This document shows, piece by piece, positions 47,804 to 55,608 of a DNA stretch of 64,000 bases. Source of the stretch: Chitinophaga agrisoli (lineage in GTDB: Bacteria; Bacteroidota; Bacteroidia; Chitinophagales; Chitinophagaceae); assembly GCF_008386695.1 (NCBI RefSeq), contig NZ_VUOC01000004.1, positions 444,168-508,167 on the forward strand. Direction: 5' to 3'. Positions within the stretch are counted from its first letter, which is position 1; each line of letters opens with the position of its first letter. A model generated the notes under the pieces. The model was not told where the DNA came from. It saw only the letters and a list, made by a program, of their open reading frames with translations, and made no database searches. Both the position numbers and the translations under genes were made by a program.

Positions 47804-48094
47804 TCAGTCAGATTTTGGGTGGACAAGTTTCATCACAGGCTGCTTTATGTATTCCGTTAATAAGTCTGTTAACAATGACTGTAAATTATCGCCATCCCGC
47901 CTGATCATCTTCTTTTGTTTCTCCACTGGGAACGTTATAAATATTGTATACTTTTTTTCAGTCCTGGCCCCATCCATTTTGATTGTCAAAATATCCTCAT
48001 TTGCGCCTACCAATTCCACGCATTCCATCAGCTTTTCGATGGAGATATTGTCAACGGCTAGTATCTCTTTTATCTTGTTTATGTAGGTTAGCAT
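47804..48094 (-). CDS. small acidic cytoplasmic protein of unknown function
   Basis: This 96-residue protein has an N-terminal helical part (INKIKEILAVDNISIEKLMECVELVG), a beta hairpin (EDILTIKMDGARTEKKYTIFITF) and a C-terminal helix (LQSLLTDLLTEYIKQPVMKLV). It has no signal or membrane segment. I do not recognise it. It lies 45 bp before the membrane protein at 47758 on the same strand, in the same AT-rich stretch, and may be cotranscribed with it. The overlapping plus-strand frame is less convincing (Cys/Ser/Phe-rich, no export signal). Confidence 0.5.
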   Translation of the reverse strand: MLTYINKIKEILAVDNISIEKLMECVELVGANEDILTIKMDGARTEKKYTIFITFPVEKQKKMIRRDGDNLQSLLTDLLTEYIKQPVMKLVHPKSD

Positions 48095-48155
48095 ATTTAT
48101 GTTGCGATAAGGACTGTAAGATATAATTATTTTATATTGATTGATATAGCCGCTC

Positions 48156-48809
48156 TCAGGTCATATTGTTATTAGTTTTTACCCTTAATATCAGCGTCAC
48201 AGTCAGGAAAGTAATCAGGATAACCACTATCCCCCATCCCCCTTCCTCTGATTCCGCTATCCAGTGCAGTGTAACCGTCCACCAGGATGGCGATGATCGT
48301 ATTACGCCGATTGGCGCTGTTACTACATCGTTAAACAACCGCTCATCCATCTTCCTGGTAACCGGCTCCTCCGGCTCCTCCATGAAATAGATATCCTCAT
48401 TCAACACCACATACCACTGCGCCCGCTCAATGGCCAGGATATTCAATACCCATACAAAATCACCATACGTGGCATCTGCTGTAAATTTAAAATGTACGCC
48501 ACGGACGGTGTCGTTACGAGCCATTATCTCGCGGACAGACAATTGCGCAAAATCCAACCTGATCCTATTATATGCCTGGTTGCCCGTAAGTACGATATCT
48601 ACGTAATTACGCTGTGGGGGAAAATGGCCCCCGGCATCCATTAACCATTCCGGATGTGCTTTAAACAGGGGCGCTATCATGATAAAATCCATTGTACGGG
48701 GCCGCGGTTCCTGCTGGAACAACGTACACAGGATCAATACAAAGGGCAGGTAAATAAAGCTGATAATGCCCGGGGTATAGAAGATCTTCCGCCATTTATA
48801 AATATTCAT
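48156..48809 (-). CDS. two-helix membrane protein with an ExbD-like periplasmic segment
   Basis: This 217-residue protein has an N-terminal helix (IISFIYLPFVLILCTLF, residues about 15-31) and a C-terminal helix (GIVVILITFLTVTLILRV). Between them, about residues 70-140 (VDIVLTGNQAYNRIRLDF, then VHFKFTADATYGDFVWVLNIL) resemble the periplasmic domain of ExbD/TolR proteins, in which an A-D-x-x-x-x-Y-x-x-(V/F) strand-helix is conserved. This is suggestive only, as the second membrane helix is not an ExbD feature. It is the first of three small genes on the minus strand. Confidence 0.5.
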   Translation of the reverse strand: MNIYKWRKIFYTPGIISFIYLPFVLILCTLFQQEPRPRTMDFIMIAPLFKAHPEWLMDAGGHFPPQRNYVDIVLTGNQAYNRIRLDFAQLSVREIMARNDTVRGVHFKFTADATYGDFVWVLNILAIERAQWYVVLNEDIYFMEEPEEPVTRKMDERLFNDVVTAPIGVIRSSPSWWTVTLHWIAESEEGGWGIVVILITFLTVTLILRVKTNNNMT

Positions 48810-48934
48810 ACGACCAGGTACAGGTTTTCATAAAGATGCAACGCCACCACAATTCCATATCGCAACAATTCTCCTTTTTGTCTCCACAACTCCCCCATAG
48901 CTATATTCCGCCCCAACCGCCTTGGCAGGCCCGC

Positions 48935-48942
48935 TAGTTTTG
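48935..48942 (+). promoter_or_regulatory. probable -7 box of the TonB receptor gene
   Basis: TAGTTTTG matches the Bacteroidota -7 consensus TAnnTTTG and lies 22 bp before the ATG at 48964. A TTGG lies upstream, but too close for a canonical -33 element. Confidence 0.4.
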
Positions 48943-48963
48943 TGTGTATAAAACATACGCCAT

Positions 48964-51192
48964 ATGAAACCGATCGTACTGTTATTAAGCATCTGGAGCC
49001 TTTGCCTTAGCGCTACCGCCCAGATATCCATTTCCGGGCAGGTAAGCAGCCAACAGGGGCTGGCCATTGCCGGCGCCAGCGTAAGCATCAAAGGCGCTAC
49101 GGCCGGGGCCACTACAGACAGCAGCGGGCATTTCCATTTTACTACCAAGCTAACCGGTAAACAAGTACTGCGGGCCAGCTCCATTGGGTATAAAAAACAG
49201 GAACAGGACATCCTTATCGCGGATAGCGGTATTACGGTGGATATTATCCTGCCGGCCAACCATCAAACCCTGGGCGAGGTGGTAATCTCTGCGGGCGCAT
49301 TTGAAGCCAGCGATAAAGCTAAAGGCGCTTCTCTTACACCCATGGACGCCATGACCGTAGCCGGTAATGGCGGCGATATAGCCAACTCCCTGCGTTCCCT
49401 GCCGGGCGCACAACAGGTGGGCGAGCGGGAAGGCCTGTTTGTAAGAGGCGGCACCAGCGAAGAAGCCAAACAATTTGTAGATGGCACCCTGTTAAAGAAT
49501 CCCAACTACAGCAGCGTGCCGGGCGTGCTGCAGCCGGCTCGGATCAACCCTTTCCTGTTTAAGGGTGTGCTGTTCAGCACCGGGGGCTACTCTGCCCAAT
49601 ATGGCCAGGCTATGAGCAGCGCGCTGATACTGGAGACCATGGACCTGCCGGACGAATCGTCTGCCAGCCTGCACCTGTTCCCTACCAGCAGCGGATTAGG
49701 GTTTCAGAAGCTAGCTAATAACAAACAAAGCAGCTATGGCCTGAATGTAAACTATGGCAACCAGGCAGCTTATAACAGCATCGTAAAACAAAGGCCGGAT
49801 TATTTCCTGGGACCTGAATACGGGAATGCGGAAGCCAATTACCGGGTAAAAACCAGCAAGACCGGTATGCTTAAGATCTATGTGAACGCCAGTTTGAGCA
49901 ATATAGGACTGCGCAATCCGGATGTAGACAGTATGGCGCTGAAAAGCGCATTTAAGCTGAACAGCAGCAATGTATACACCAATATCAGCTACCGTGAGAT
50001 GCTGGGCAAGGACTGGAAGCTACAGGCCGGCGCGGCCTACAGCTATAACCAGGATAAGATAGGGCTGCAATTACAGGATGGCGCCCATCAACCGGTATAC
50101 CTGGCGGGCGCGCCCTATGCCTGGAAGAACCGGGATATGAACACCACTACCAATTTTGCACAGGGACGCGTAGTGTTATCCCGGCTGTTCTCCCGGAACC
50201 AGGCCTTACATATCGGCGCAGAGCATTTTTATGCGGAAGACCGGTACCACAGCGGAGATAGCTTATACCCGCTCACGGATCAGCTAACCGCCGGTTTTGT
50301 GGAAGGCGATATTTACCTGGCCAATAACCTGATGGCCCGGGTGGGCGTTCGCGGAGAGCATTCTACCCTGCTAAAAAAATCTACCGTTGCGCCTAGGGCC
50401 AGCCTGGCCTACCGGTTCGGGGATGGCGGGCAGTTGAACCTGGCTTATGGCATCTTCTATCAGAAACCGGAAAACCAGTTCCTGTATCAGCAACGTGATC
50501 TGCGGTTTTCAAAGGCTACGCATTACCTGGTGAATTATACTAAAAAAGCCGGTAACCGCTTGCTACGTTTGGAAGCTTACTACAAACGCTACGCAGAATT
50601 ACCTAAAACCATACCCTTTGTAAACAGCAACGGCAGCGGCGACGCCAAAGGTATTGAGTTGTTCTGGCGGGATAAGCGCAGCATCAAAAACCTGGACTAC
50701 TGGATCAGTTATACTTACCTGGATACCAAACGCGATTACCTGAATTACCCATATGCGCTGCAACCATATTATGCCACTCCGCATACCGCTTCCGTAGCCG
50801 TGAAGCGCTACTTTGAGAATATTAACCTGAACGTAAACCTGGTCTACAATTTTGCCACCGGCCGCCCCTATTATGATATCCGCTCCCCGCAAGGGAATGA
50901 GCATACACAGGTGTTTGACCATGGCACTACGCGGGCTTATCATAATATTAATCTTAGCGGCGCTTACCTGTTTAATCTCTTCAAGGGCAAATGGAAACAT
51001 CCGGGTTTTGGCGGTATTGGTTTTGGCGTGAATAATATACTGGGCACGCGGCAGATCTTCAACTATCAATACAGCTATAACGGCATGAATAAAATACCGG
51101 TGATACCCACCGCTGCACGGAGTTTTTACCTGGGCGTGTTTATGAGCTTTGGGATAGACAGGACAGAAGATTTTATCAATGATAACCTGTAG
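48964..51192 (+). CDS. TonB-dependent outer-membrane receptor with CarboxypepD_reg-like domain
   Basis: This protein is 742 residues long with a signal peptide (cleavage near LSATAQ). Residues 20-105 form the carboxypeptidase-regulatory-like domain (ISGQVSSQQGLAIAGASVSIKG and SSIGYKKQEQDI). The plug domain follows (GGDIANSLRSLPGAQQVGEREGLFVRGGTSEEAKQFVDG, residues about 135-175), then a 22-strand-type barrel ending in MSFGIDRTEDFINDNL. The plug has the usual R-G-G core. The protein lacks a SusD partner next to it, so it is more like a siderophore, vitamin or small-molecule importer than a SusC. It is followed by a small exported protein at 51277 on the same strand. An energising TonB/ExbB/ExbD complex is not encoded here. 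Confidence 0.9.
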   Translation: MKPIVLLLSIWSLCLSATAQISISGQVSSQQGLAIAGASVSIKGATAGATTDSSGHFHFTTKLTGKQVLRASSIGYKKQEQDILIADSGITVDIILPANHQTLGEVVISAGAFEASDKAKGASLTPMDAMTVAGNGGDIANSLRSLPGAQQVGEREGLFVRGGTSEEAKQFVDGTLLKNPNYSSVPGVLQPARINPFLFKGVLFSTGGYSAQYGQAMSSALILETMDLPDESSASLHLFPTSSGLGFQKLANNKQSSYGLNVNYGNQAAYNSIVKQRPDYFLGPEYGNAEANYRVKTSKTGMLKIYVNASLSNIGLRNPDVDSMALKSAFKLNSSNVYTNISYREMLGKDWKLQAGAAYSYNQDKIGLQLQDGAHQPVYLAGAPYAWKNRDMNTTTNFAQGRVVLSRLFSRNQALHIGAEHFYAEDRYHSGDSLYPLTDQLTAGFVEGDIYLANNLMARVGVRGEHSTLLKKSTVAPRASLAYRFGDGGQLNLAYGIFYQKPENQFLYQQRDLRFSKATHYLVNYTKKAGNRLLRLEAYYKRYAELPKTIPFVNSNGSGDAKGIELFWRDKRSIKNLDYWISYTYLDTKRDYLNYPYALQPYYATPHTASVAVKRYFENINLNVNLVYNFATGRPYYDIRSPQGNEHTQVFDHGTTRAYHNINLSGAYLFNLFKGKWKHPGFGGIGFGVNNILGTRQIFNYQYSYNGMNKIPVIPTAARSFYLGVFMSFGIDRTEDFINDNL

Positions 51193-51276
51193 GCAACAAC
51201 GCCGTCGATGGAGGTCCTCACGGATAAACTACACCATACTTTATTTCATCATTCATTATTTATAATTCTTATTATC

Positions 51277-51924
51277 ATGAAAAAAATGTTTTTAATGCTG
51301 ACCGCGGTAGTTATGTTACTGCAGGTCTACGCACAGGATAACCAGCTGACAGCAACGGTAGCCCAACTGGATAAAGCGAAGACTGTAAAAGATTACCAGG
51401 CGCTGGCGACGAAATTTGCATCGGCCGCTAATACACAAAAGACCAACTGGCTGCCCTTCTATTATGCAGCTTACTGTAACGCCAGGATCGGGTTTATGCT
51501 GGAAGACGATGGAGAACGCGTAGAACCTTTTGCCAATGACGCGGAAACCTATGGCAAACAGGCAGAGGCCCTGCTTAAGGGAAGCACTGACAAACACCAA
51601 CAGGCCGAGTTATACGCCGTGTTATTTATGGTATACCGCAGCCGGGTATTCATCAACCCCATGACCTATGGCCGGGAATATGGCATCCGTTCACAGCAAT
51701 ACCTGGATAAGGCCGCGCAACTGGACCCGCAGAATCCGCGTGTGCTGTACCTGCAATCCTGGGTAAAATACTATACGCCAAAAATGTGGGGCGGCGACAA
51801 GGAAAAAGCCAAAACGCTGGCCACGGAAGCGCTCAGCAAGCTGCAGGCGCAAACGGCCACTGGCGAACAGCCGCACTGGGGCAAGGCAGAAAGCGAAGAA
51901 ATATTAGCGAAATATAACCGCTAG
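51277..51924 (+). CDS. small exported TPR-like helical protein
   Basis: The start at 51277 (MKKMFLMLTAVVMLLQVYAQ) gives a clean signal peptide; the upstream part of the frame is AT-rich and not coding-like. The mature 195 residues are helical with alternating pairs (LDKAKTVKDYQALATKFASAAN, AEALLKGSTDKHQQAELYAVL, KAKTLATEALSKLQ) that suggest TPR-like helices, with LDPQNPRVLYLQSWVKYYTPKMWGG near the C-terminus. This is a common layout in Bacteroidota, usually of unknown role. It follows the TonB receptor by 84 bp and is probably cotranscribed with it, ending at the hairpin at 51952. Confidence 0.65.
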   Translation: MKKMFLMLTAVVMLLQVYAQDNQLTATVAQLDKAKTVKDYQALATKFASAANTQKTNWLPFYYAAYCNARIGFMLEDDGERVEPFANDAETYGKQAEALLKGSTDKHQQAELYAVLFMVYRSRVFINPMTYGREYGIRSQQYLDKAAQLDPQNPRVLYLQSWVKYYTPKMWGGDKEKAKTLATEALSKLQAQTATGEQPHWGKAESEEILAKYNR

Positions 51925-51951
51925 GGTTTTATTTACGATAGATGTAGAACG

Positions 51952-51976
51952 GGCGCTCCATTATTGGGGCGCCTTT
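51952..51976 (+). terminator. hairpin terminator after the TonB receptor gene pair
   Basis: Arms ggcgctcc (51952-51959) and ggggcgcc (51966-51973) pair over 8 bp with one wobble and a 6-base loop, followed by TTTCT on the plus strand. Confidence 0.6.
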
Positions 51977-52012
51977 CTGGCTACCTGCAGTACTGTCGCA
52001 GGCCCTTTACGA

Positions 52013-52020
52013 TAAATTTG
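52013..52020 (+). promoter_or_regulatory. probable -7 box of the LysR-type gene
   Basis: TAAATTTG matches the Bacteroidota -7 consensus TAnnTTTG, 28 bp before the LysR start. No clear -33 element is seen. Confidence 0.4.
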
Positions 52021-52047
52021 TAATTTAGCCCCCACAAAACTACCGGT

Positions 52048-52953
52048 ATGCTTTCTGTGAGCTATGAAGCCTTTTACGAGACCGCCCGCCTGCTGAGCTT
52101 TTCCAAAGCGGCAGAGGTGCTGTATATGACACAACCCTCCGTGAGCAAACATATACGGCTGCTGGAGAACCAGTTTAACCTGAGCTTCTTTGAGCGTAAA
52201 GGCAGCACCGTACAGTTAACCGCCGCCGGTAAGATCCTTTTTGATCACCTAAAGCAGGCCAAGGAGCTGCAACGTAATATGCAGTTCAACCTCAGCAGCC
52301 TGTATGGGCGGCAGCAGGCTAAAGGATCGCTGGTGGTAGGCGCCAGCACTACGGTGGCCCTGTATGTGATACCAGGCATCCTATCCAGTTTTCACCAGCA
52401 ATATCCCCATATCCAGCTGCGGCTGCTGAACAGTAATTCTGAGAACATCCTGCGCGCCCTGCTGGAGCAGGAAATAGACCTGGGTATTACCGAGAGCCGG
52501 AACAAACACACCACCGTGCAGTACAAGTTCTTTATGAAGGACGAAGTAATACCGGTTTGTCATCATAAAAGCCCGCTGGCCAAGAAAAAGCGGGTAACAG
52601 TAGAAGAGCTGAAGAACATTCCCGTGGCCCTGCGGGAACGCGGCAGCGGCACCCTGGCCGCAGTGGCGGAGGCGCTGGCCCCTTTTAACATCTCTATACA
52701 GGACATTAATAACCGGATCATCCTGGGCGGCACGGAGGCCCTAAAGAACTTCCTGATGAGCGATACCTGCCTGGGATTTTTGCCGCAGCGCTCCGTAGAG
52801 CATCTGATCAGCACCGGCGAGCTGGTACGCATTGATATTCCGGGGTTAAGGATCCAACGCTCCTTCTTTTTTATGCAGCGCCAGGGCACCAATAATGACC
52901 AGATCAACAACACCTTCATCAAACTGGCTAAAAAGCAGTATAACCCCAGGTAA
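52048..52953 (+). CDS. LysR-family transcriptional regulator
   Basis: This 301-residue regulator has a winged helix-turn-helix at residues 1-62 (FYETARLLSFSKAAEVLYMTQPSVSKHIRLLENQFNLSFFERKG). The effector-binding domain spans residues about 90-295 with GSLVVGASTTVALYVIP, ITESRNKHTTVQYKFFMKDEVIPV and LRERGSGT, the usual LysR layout with two alpha/beta lobes. The gene stands alone, between a TonB receptor pair and threonine synthase, both on the same strand but separated by hairpins or spacers. The regulated genes are unknown; LysR proteins commonly control a neighbouring divergent gene, and no such gene is present here. Confidence 0.92.
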   Translation: MLSVSYEAFYETARLLSFSKAAEVLYMTQPSVSKHIRLLENQFNLSFFERKGSTVQLTAAGKILFDHLKQAKELQRNMQFNLSSLYGRQQAKGSLVVGASTTVALYVIPGILSSFHQQYPHIQLRLLNSNSENILRALLEQEIDLGITESRNKHTTVQYKFFMKDEVIPVCHHKSPLAKKKRVTVEELKNIPVALRERGSGTLAAVAEALAPFNISIQDINNRIILGGTEALKNFLMSDTCLGFLPQRSVEHLISTGELVRIDIPGLRIQRSFFFMQRQGTNNDQINNTFIKLAKKQYNPR

Positions 52954-53116
52954 TAGTATATGCCTTTTTAGTATAACCTAGGAATAACACTTCTGACTAC
53001 ATTTGAGGTGTGGATATGCTTATGAGCAAATGTGCAGGCGAATTGCCGCGGAACTACCTTGCACCATTTGCGGGATAATATTTGCACACCGTCTGAATAT
53101 TCCCACATTATTTATT

Positions 53117-54307
53117 ATGAGAACAATAGAAACGTTGTCGCTGTTGTCATCGCTTGAATGCAGCAACTGCGGCCAATATCACGACCCGCATAAATTGCAC
53201 CAGACTTCTGTATGTTGCAACGCGCCCTTAGTGGCTGCTTATGATTCTTCTGATGTATTCCCGCTTTCAAAGGAGGTGCTGCCTGCGCACTCTGATAATA
53301 TGTGGCGTTACCTGGAAATGCTGCCGGTTTTCGATGTGAATAATATCGTTACCCTTGGCGAAGGCATGACGCCCTTACAGACCTTATACCGCATACCTCA
53401 AATGCTGGGGTTTGACAGGTTATACTGGAAGGATGAGTCGCTGAACCCCACCGGTTCCTTTAAGGCCCGTGGTTTAAGCGCGGCTATCTCCAAAGCAAAA
53501 GAGTTTGGCGTAGAGAGCTGTATTGTGCCCACGGCTGGTAATGCGGGCGGCGCTATGGCGGCTTATTGCGCTGCTGCCGGTATAGATGCGGTAGTGGTCA
53601 TGCCAAGGCATACGCCTAAGATCTTTAAGGAAGAGTGCTGGATGTACGGCGCAGAAGTGATCCTGGTAGATGGTCTTATCAATGATTGCGCAGCGGTAGC
53701 GGCTAAGATCCGCGAGGAACGCGGCTCCTTTGATGTGTCCACTTTTAAGGAACCCTACCGCCTGGAAGGCAAAAAGACCATGGGCTATGAAATAGCGGAA
53801 CAGCTGCATTGGAACCTGCCGGATGTGATCCTGTATCCAACCGGTGGCGGCACCGGCCTGATAGGTTTGTGGAAAGCGTTCCAGGAAATGCTGGCCCTGG
53901 GCTGGATCCCTGATAAGATGCCCCGGCTCATTGCTGTACAGGCGGCTAATTGTCAGCCGATAGTAGCCAGCTGGCAAGGCATACAGCCTAATGCGAAGAA
54001 GTATAACGGTCAGCCTTCTATTGCCAATGGCCTGGCGGTGCCCCGCCCGTTTGCGGAGCCGCTGATCATGGACGTGTTGAAACAGTCCCATGGTCATAGC
54101 CTGGCGATCACTGAAGATGATCTCAAAAAATATATGCAGCTGCTGGCCCGTAAAGAGGGTATGCTGGCTGCGCCGGAAGGCGCCGCCCTGGTAGCTGCCT
54201 TGCCGAAACTGCTGGAAGAGGGGTTGATATTGCATGATGAGAACATCCTGCTGCTCAACACCGGCTCCGGGTACAAATACCTGGAGAACCTGCAGATACC
54301 GGTCTGA
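53117..54307 (+). CDS. thrC: threonine synthase
   Basis: The frame is open from 53003, but the ATG at 53117 gives the natural N-terminus of 396 residues. Residues 1-45 carry a zinc-ribbon-like set of Cys (C15, C18, C33, C34), seen in one class of threonine synthases. LGEGMTPL near residue 80 and KDESLNPTGSFKARG with PLP-binding Lys116 are the type II fold signature. VPTAGNAGGAMAAY and YPTGGGTGLIG form the phosphate-binding loops. The enzyme makes threonine from O-phosphohomoserine in the cytoplasm. Homoserine kinase and dehydrogenase are not nearby. A TACATTTG box at 52998 is a candidate promoter, with a leader of about 110 bases. Confidence 0.93.
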   Translation: MRTIETLSLLSSLECSNCGQYHDPHKLHQTSVCCNAPLVAAYDSSDVFPLSKEVLPAHSDNMWRYLEMLPVFDVNNIVTLGEGMTPLQTLYRIPQMLGFDRLYWKDESLNPTGSFKARGLSAAISKAKEFGVESCIVPTAGNAGGAMAAYCAAAGIDAVVVMPRHTPKIFKEECWMYGAEVILVDGLINDCAAVAAKIREERGSFDVSTFKEPYRLEGKKTMGYEIAEQLHWNLPDVILYPTGGGTGLIGLWKAFQEMLALGWIPDKMPRLIAVQAANCQPIVASWQGIQPNAKKYNGQPSIANGLAVPRPFAEPLIMDVLKQSHGHSLAITEDDLKKYMQLLARKEGMLAAPEGAALVAALPKLLEEGLILHDENILLLNTGSGYKYLENLQIPV

Positions 54308-54432
54308 AAGCGTCTTTTATCTTTAAGCATTACTTATCATCCCCGGCGGCCGCTTTTCGGCTACCGGCCATTTTTAGATAAGCCGCTTTTATTATTTCGG
54401 ATAGGACAGTTGAACAATAAAAGGGATCACTC

Positions 54433-54466
54433 AACAGCCGTGGAAACGCGGCTGTTTGTTTTTTTT
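54433..54466 (+). terminator. terminator downstream of threonine synthase
   Basis: Arms aacagccg (54433-54440) and cggctgtt (54449-54456) form an 8-bp stem with an 8-base loop, followed by gtttttttt on the plus strand. It is about 125 bp past the thrC stop. Confidence 0.8.
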
Positions 54467-54499
54467 GGACAATTTTTTCTGTATGCAAAAAATAATGTA

Positions 54500-54688
54500 A
54501 ATTGATTATCAATACACAAAATCTAAACGCGAACCGAAGCACGATAGCACAGCAAATCTGAAATATCATTATTTACCAAGACTGTTATGCCACTACGCCC
54601 ATTGGGCGCCACGTTATTGTATTGCTATGTTGCTATGTTAGCCTGTAGTTTAACCATTTACCATAATAATTAACCAAAATTGATTATC
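54500..54688 (+). repeat. paired ATTGATTATC motifs upstream of the M57 protease gene
   Basis: attgattatcaat at 54501-54513 is a 13-base palindrome, and attgattatc recurs at 54679-54688 directly before the protease ATG. An 8-base tandem (tgctatgt twice, 54623-54638) lies between. The 382-bp spacer 54308-54689 otherwise holds only the thrC terminator. Operator or autoregulation function is possible but unproven. Confidence 0.5.
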
Positions 54689-54689
54689 C

Positions 54690-55514
54690 ATGAGCAAAAA
54701 AGTCAGCACACTCCTGGCGGCCTGCCTGTTAACCGGGGCCCTCTTTGTTTCCTGTCAGAAAGATCAATCCAGCAATCAAACGCCTGCTACTGTTTCACAA
54801 GACGCGCTGAGCCGTATCAGCGCACTGGGCTTTAATGTAGCGGATGCCCGCAAGGTAGAAGGCGGCTACCTGGTAGAAGGCGATATCCTGCTGAGCGAAG
54901 AAGACCTGGCCAGCACGCCGGCTACGCCTAATTTACGGATTGCGGAAACGGAGCAGTACCGCACCAACAATCTTGTTACTTCCCTCCCACGCACTATTAC
55001 CGTACGGGTAACCGGCCTGCCGGACGCTTATGTACAAGGCACAGACGAAGCTATCCGGCGCTATAATGCGCTGAACCTGCGCATCCAGTTCCAGCGGACC
55101 ACAGGCCGCAAGGCGGATATTACCATCCAGGGCTTTTACCAGGGCCCCAGCGGCGGGTTTATTACCCTTGGCTCCTCCGGGTTCCCCACCAAAAATGGCA
55201 GCCCGTATAAAACGGTGTCTATGAATACGCACCCGGACGCTTATGGCTCCAACCCGGATGTGTTATATGTAGCCTCTGTGATACAGCACGAAGTGGGGCA
55301 TTGCATTGGTTTCCGGCATACGGACTATATGGACCGTTCCTTTAGCTGCGGCCCTGCCGGCGCGGGTAATGAAGGCGCCAGCAATATAGGTGCTGTGCAT
55401 ATTCCAGGCACGCCTACCGGTCCGGACCAGGCCTCCTGGATGCTGGCCTGCTCTAATGGCGGCAACCGTACTTTTAATGCCAATGATGTGATAGCGCTGA
55501 ATTATTTGTATTAA
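54690..55514 (+). CDS. M57-type zinc metalloprotease lipoprotein
   Basis: This 274-residue protein has a lipobox (LFVSCQKD), so Cys22 should be lipidated. A propeptide-like region covers residues 23-85. The protease core has RTITVRVTGLPDAYVQGTDEAIRRYNAL, TLGSSGFPTKNG and the metzincin-type site H200-E-V-G-H204-C-I-G-F-R-H210 with Asp212 following (HTDYMDR). This matches the dual-action HEIGH metallopeptidase family (M57). The protein ends in a short Asn-rich helix (NANDVIALNYLY). Such proteases are secreted or surface-exposed in Bacteroidota; the substrate is unknown. The gene stands alone between two terminators. Confidence 0.88.
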   Translation: MSKKVSTLLAACLLTGALFVSCQKDQSSNQTPATVSQDALSRISALGFNVADARKVEGGYLVEGDILLSEEDLASTPATPNLRIAETEQYRTNNLVTSLPRTITVRVTGLPDAYVQGTDEAIRRYNALNLRIQFQRTTGRKADITIQGFYQGPSGGFITLGSSGFPTKNGSPYKTVSMNTHPDAYGSNPDVLYVASVIQHEVGHCIGFRHTDYMDRSFSCGPAGAGNEGASNIGAVHIPGTPTGPDQASWMLACSNGGNRTFNANDVIALNYLY

Positions 55515-55558
55515 GCGGTTGGCGGTTAGCACTACTGCACGCAGATGATATAATGAAG

Positions 55559-55590
55559 AGAGGCAAGGTGATGTACCTTGCCTCTTTTTG
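55559..55590. terminator. bidirectional terminator between M57 protease and D-aminoacylase genes
   Basis: An 11-bp perfect stem (55559-55569 with 55575-55585) has a 5-base loop, followed by TTTTT on plus. It lies between convergent genes. Confidence 0.85.
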
Positions 55591-55608
55591 TATCATTTAA
55601 TAACGTTG

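Noticed and set aside
47757-48086. Plus-strand 109-codon frame in the AT-rich block
   Set aside because: It overlaps the more plausible minus-strand gene at 47804, and its Phe/Ser-rich sequence has no recognisable domain.
53003-53116. N-terminal extension of threonine synthase
   Set aside because: The added residues are not family-like and precede a good start that leads directly into the zinc-ribbon segment.
52048-54307. LysR regulator and threonine synthase as one operon
   Set aside because: The spacer is about 160 bp with a candidate promoter box (TACATTTG), and their functions are not obviously linked.
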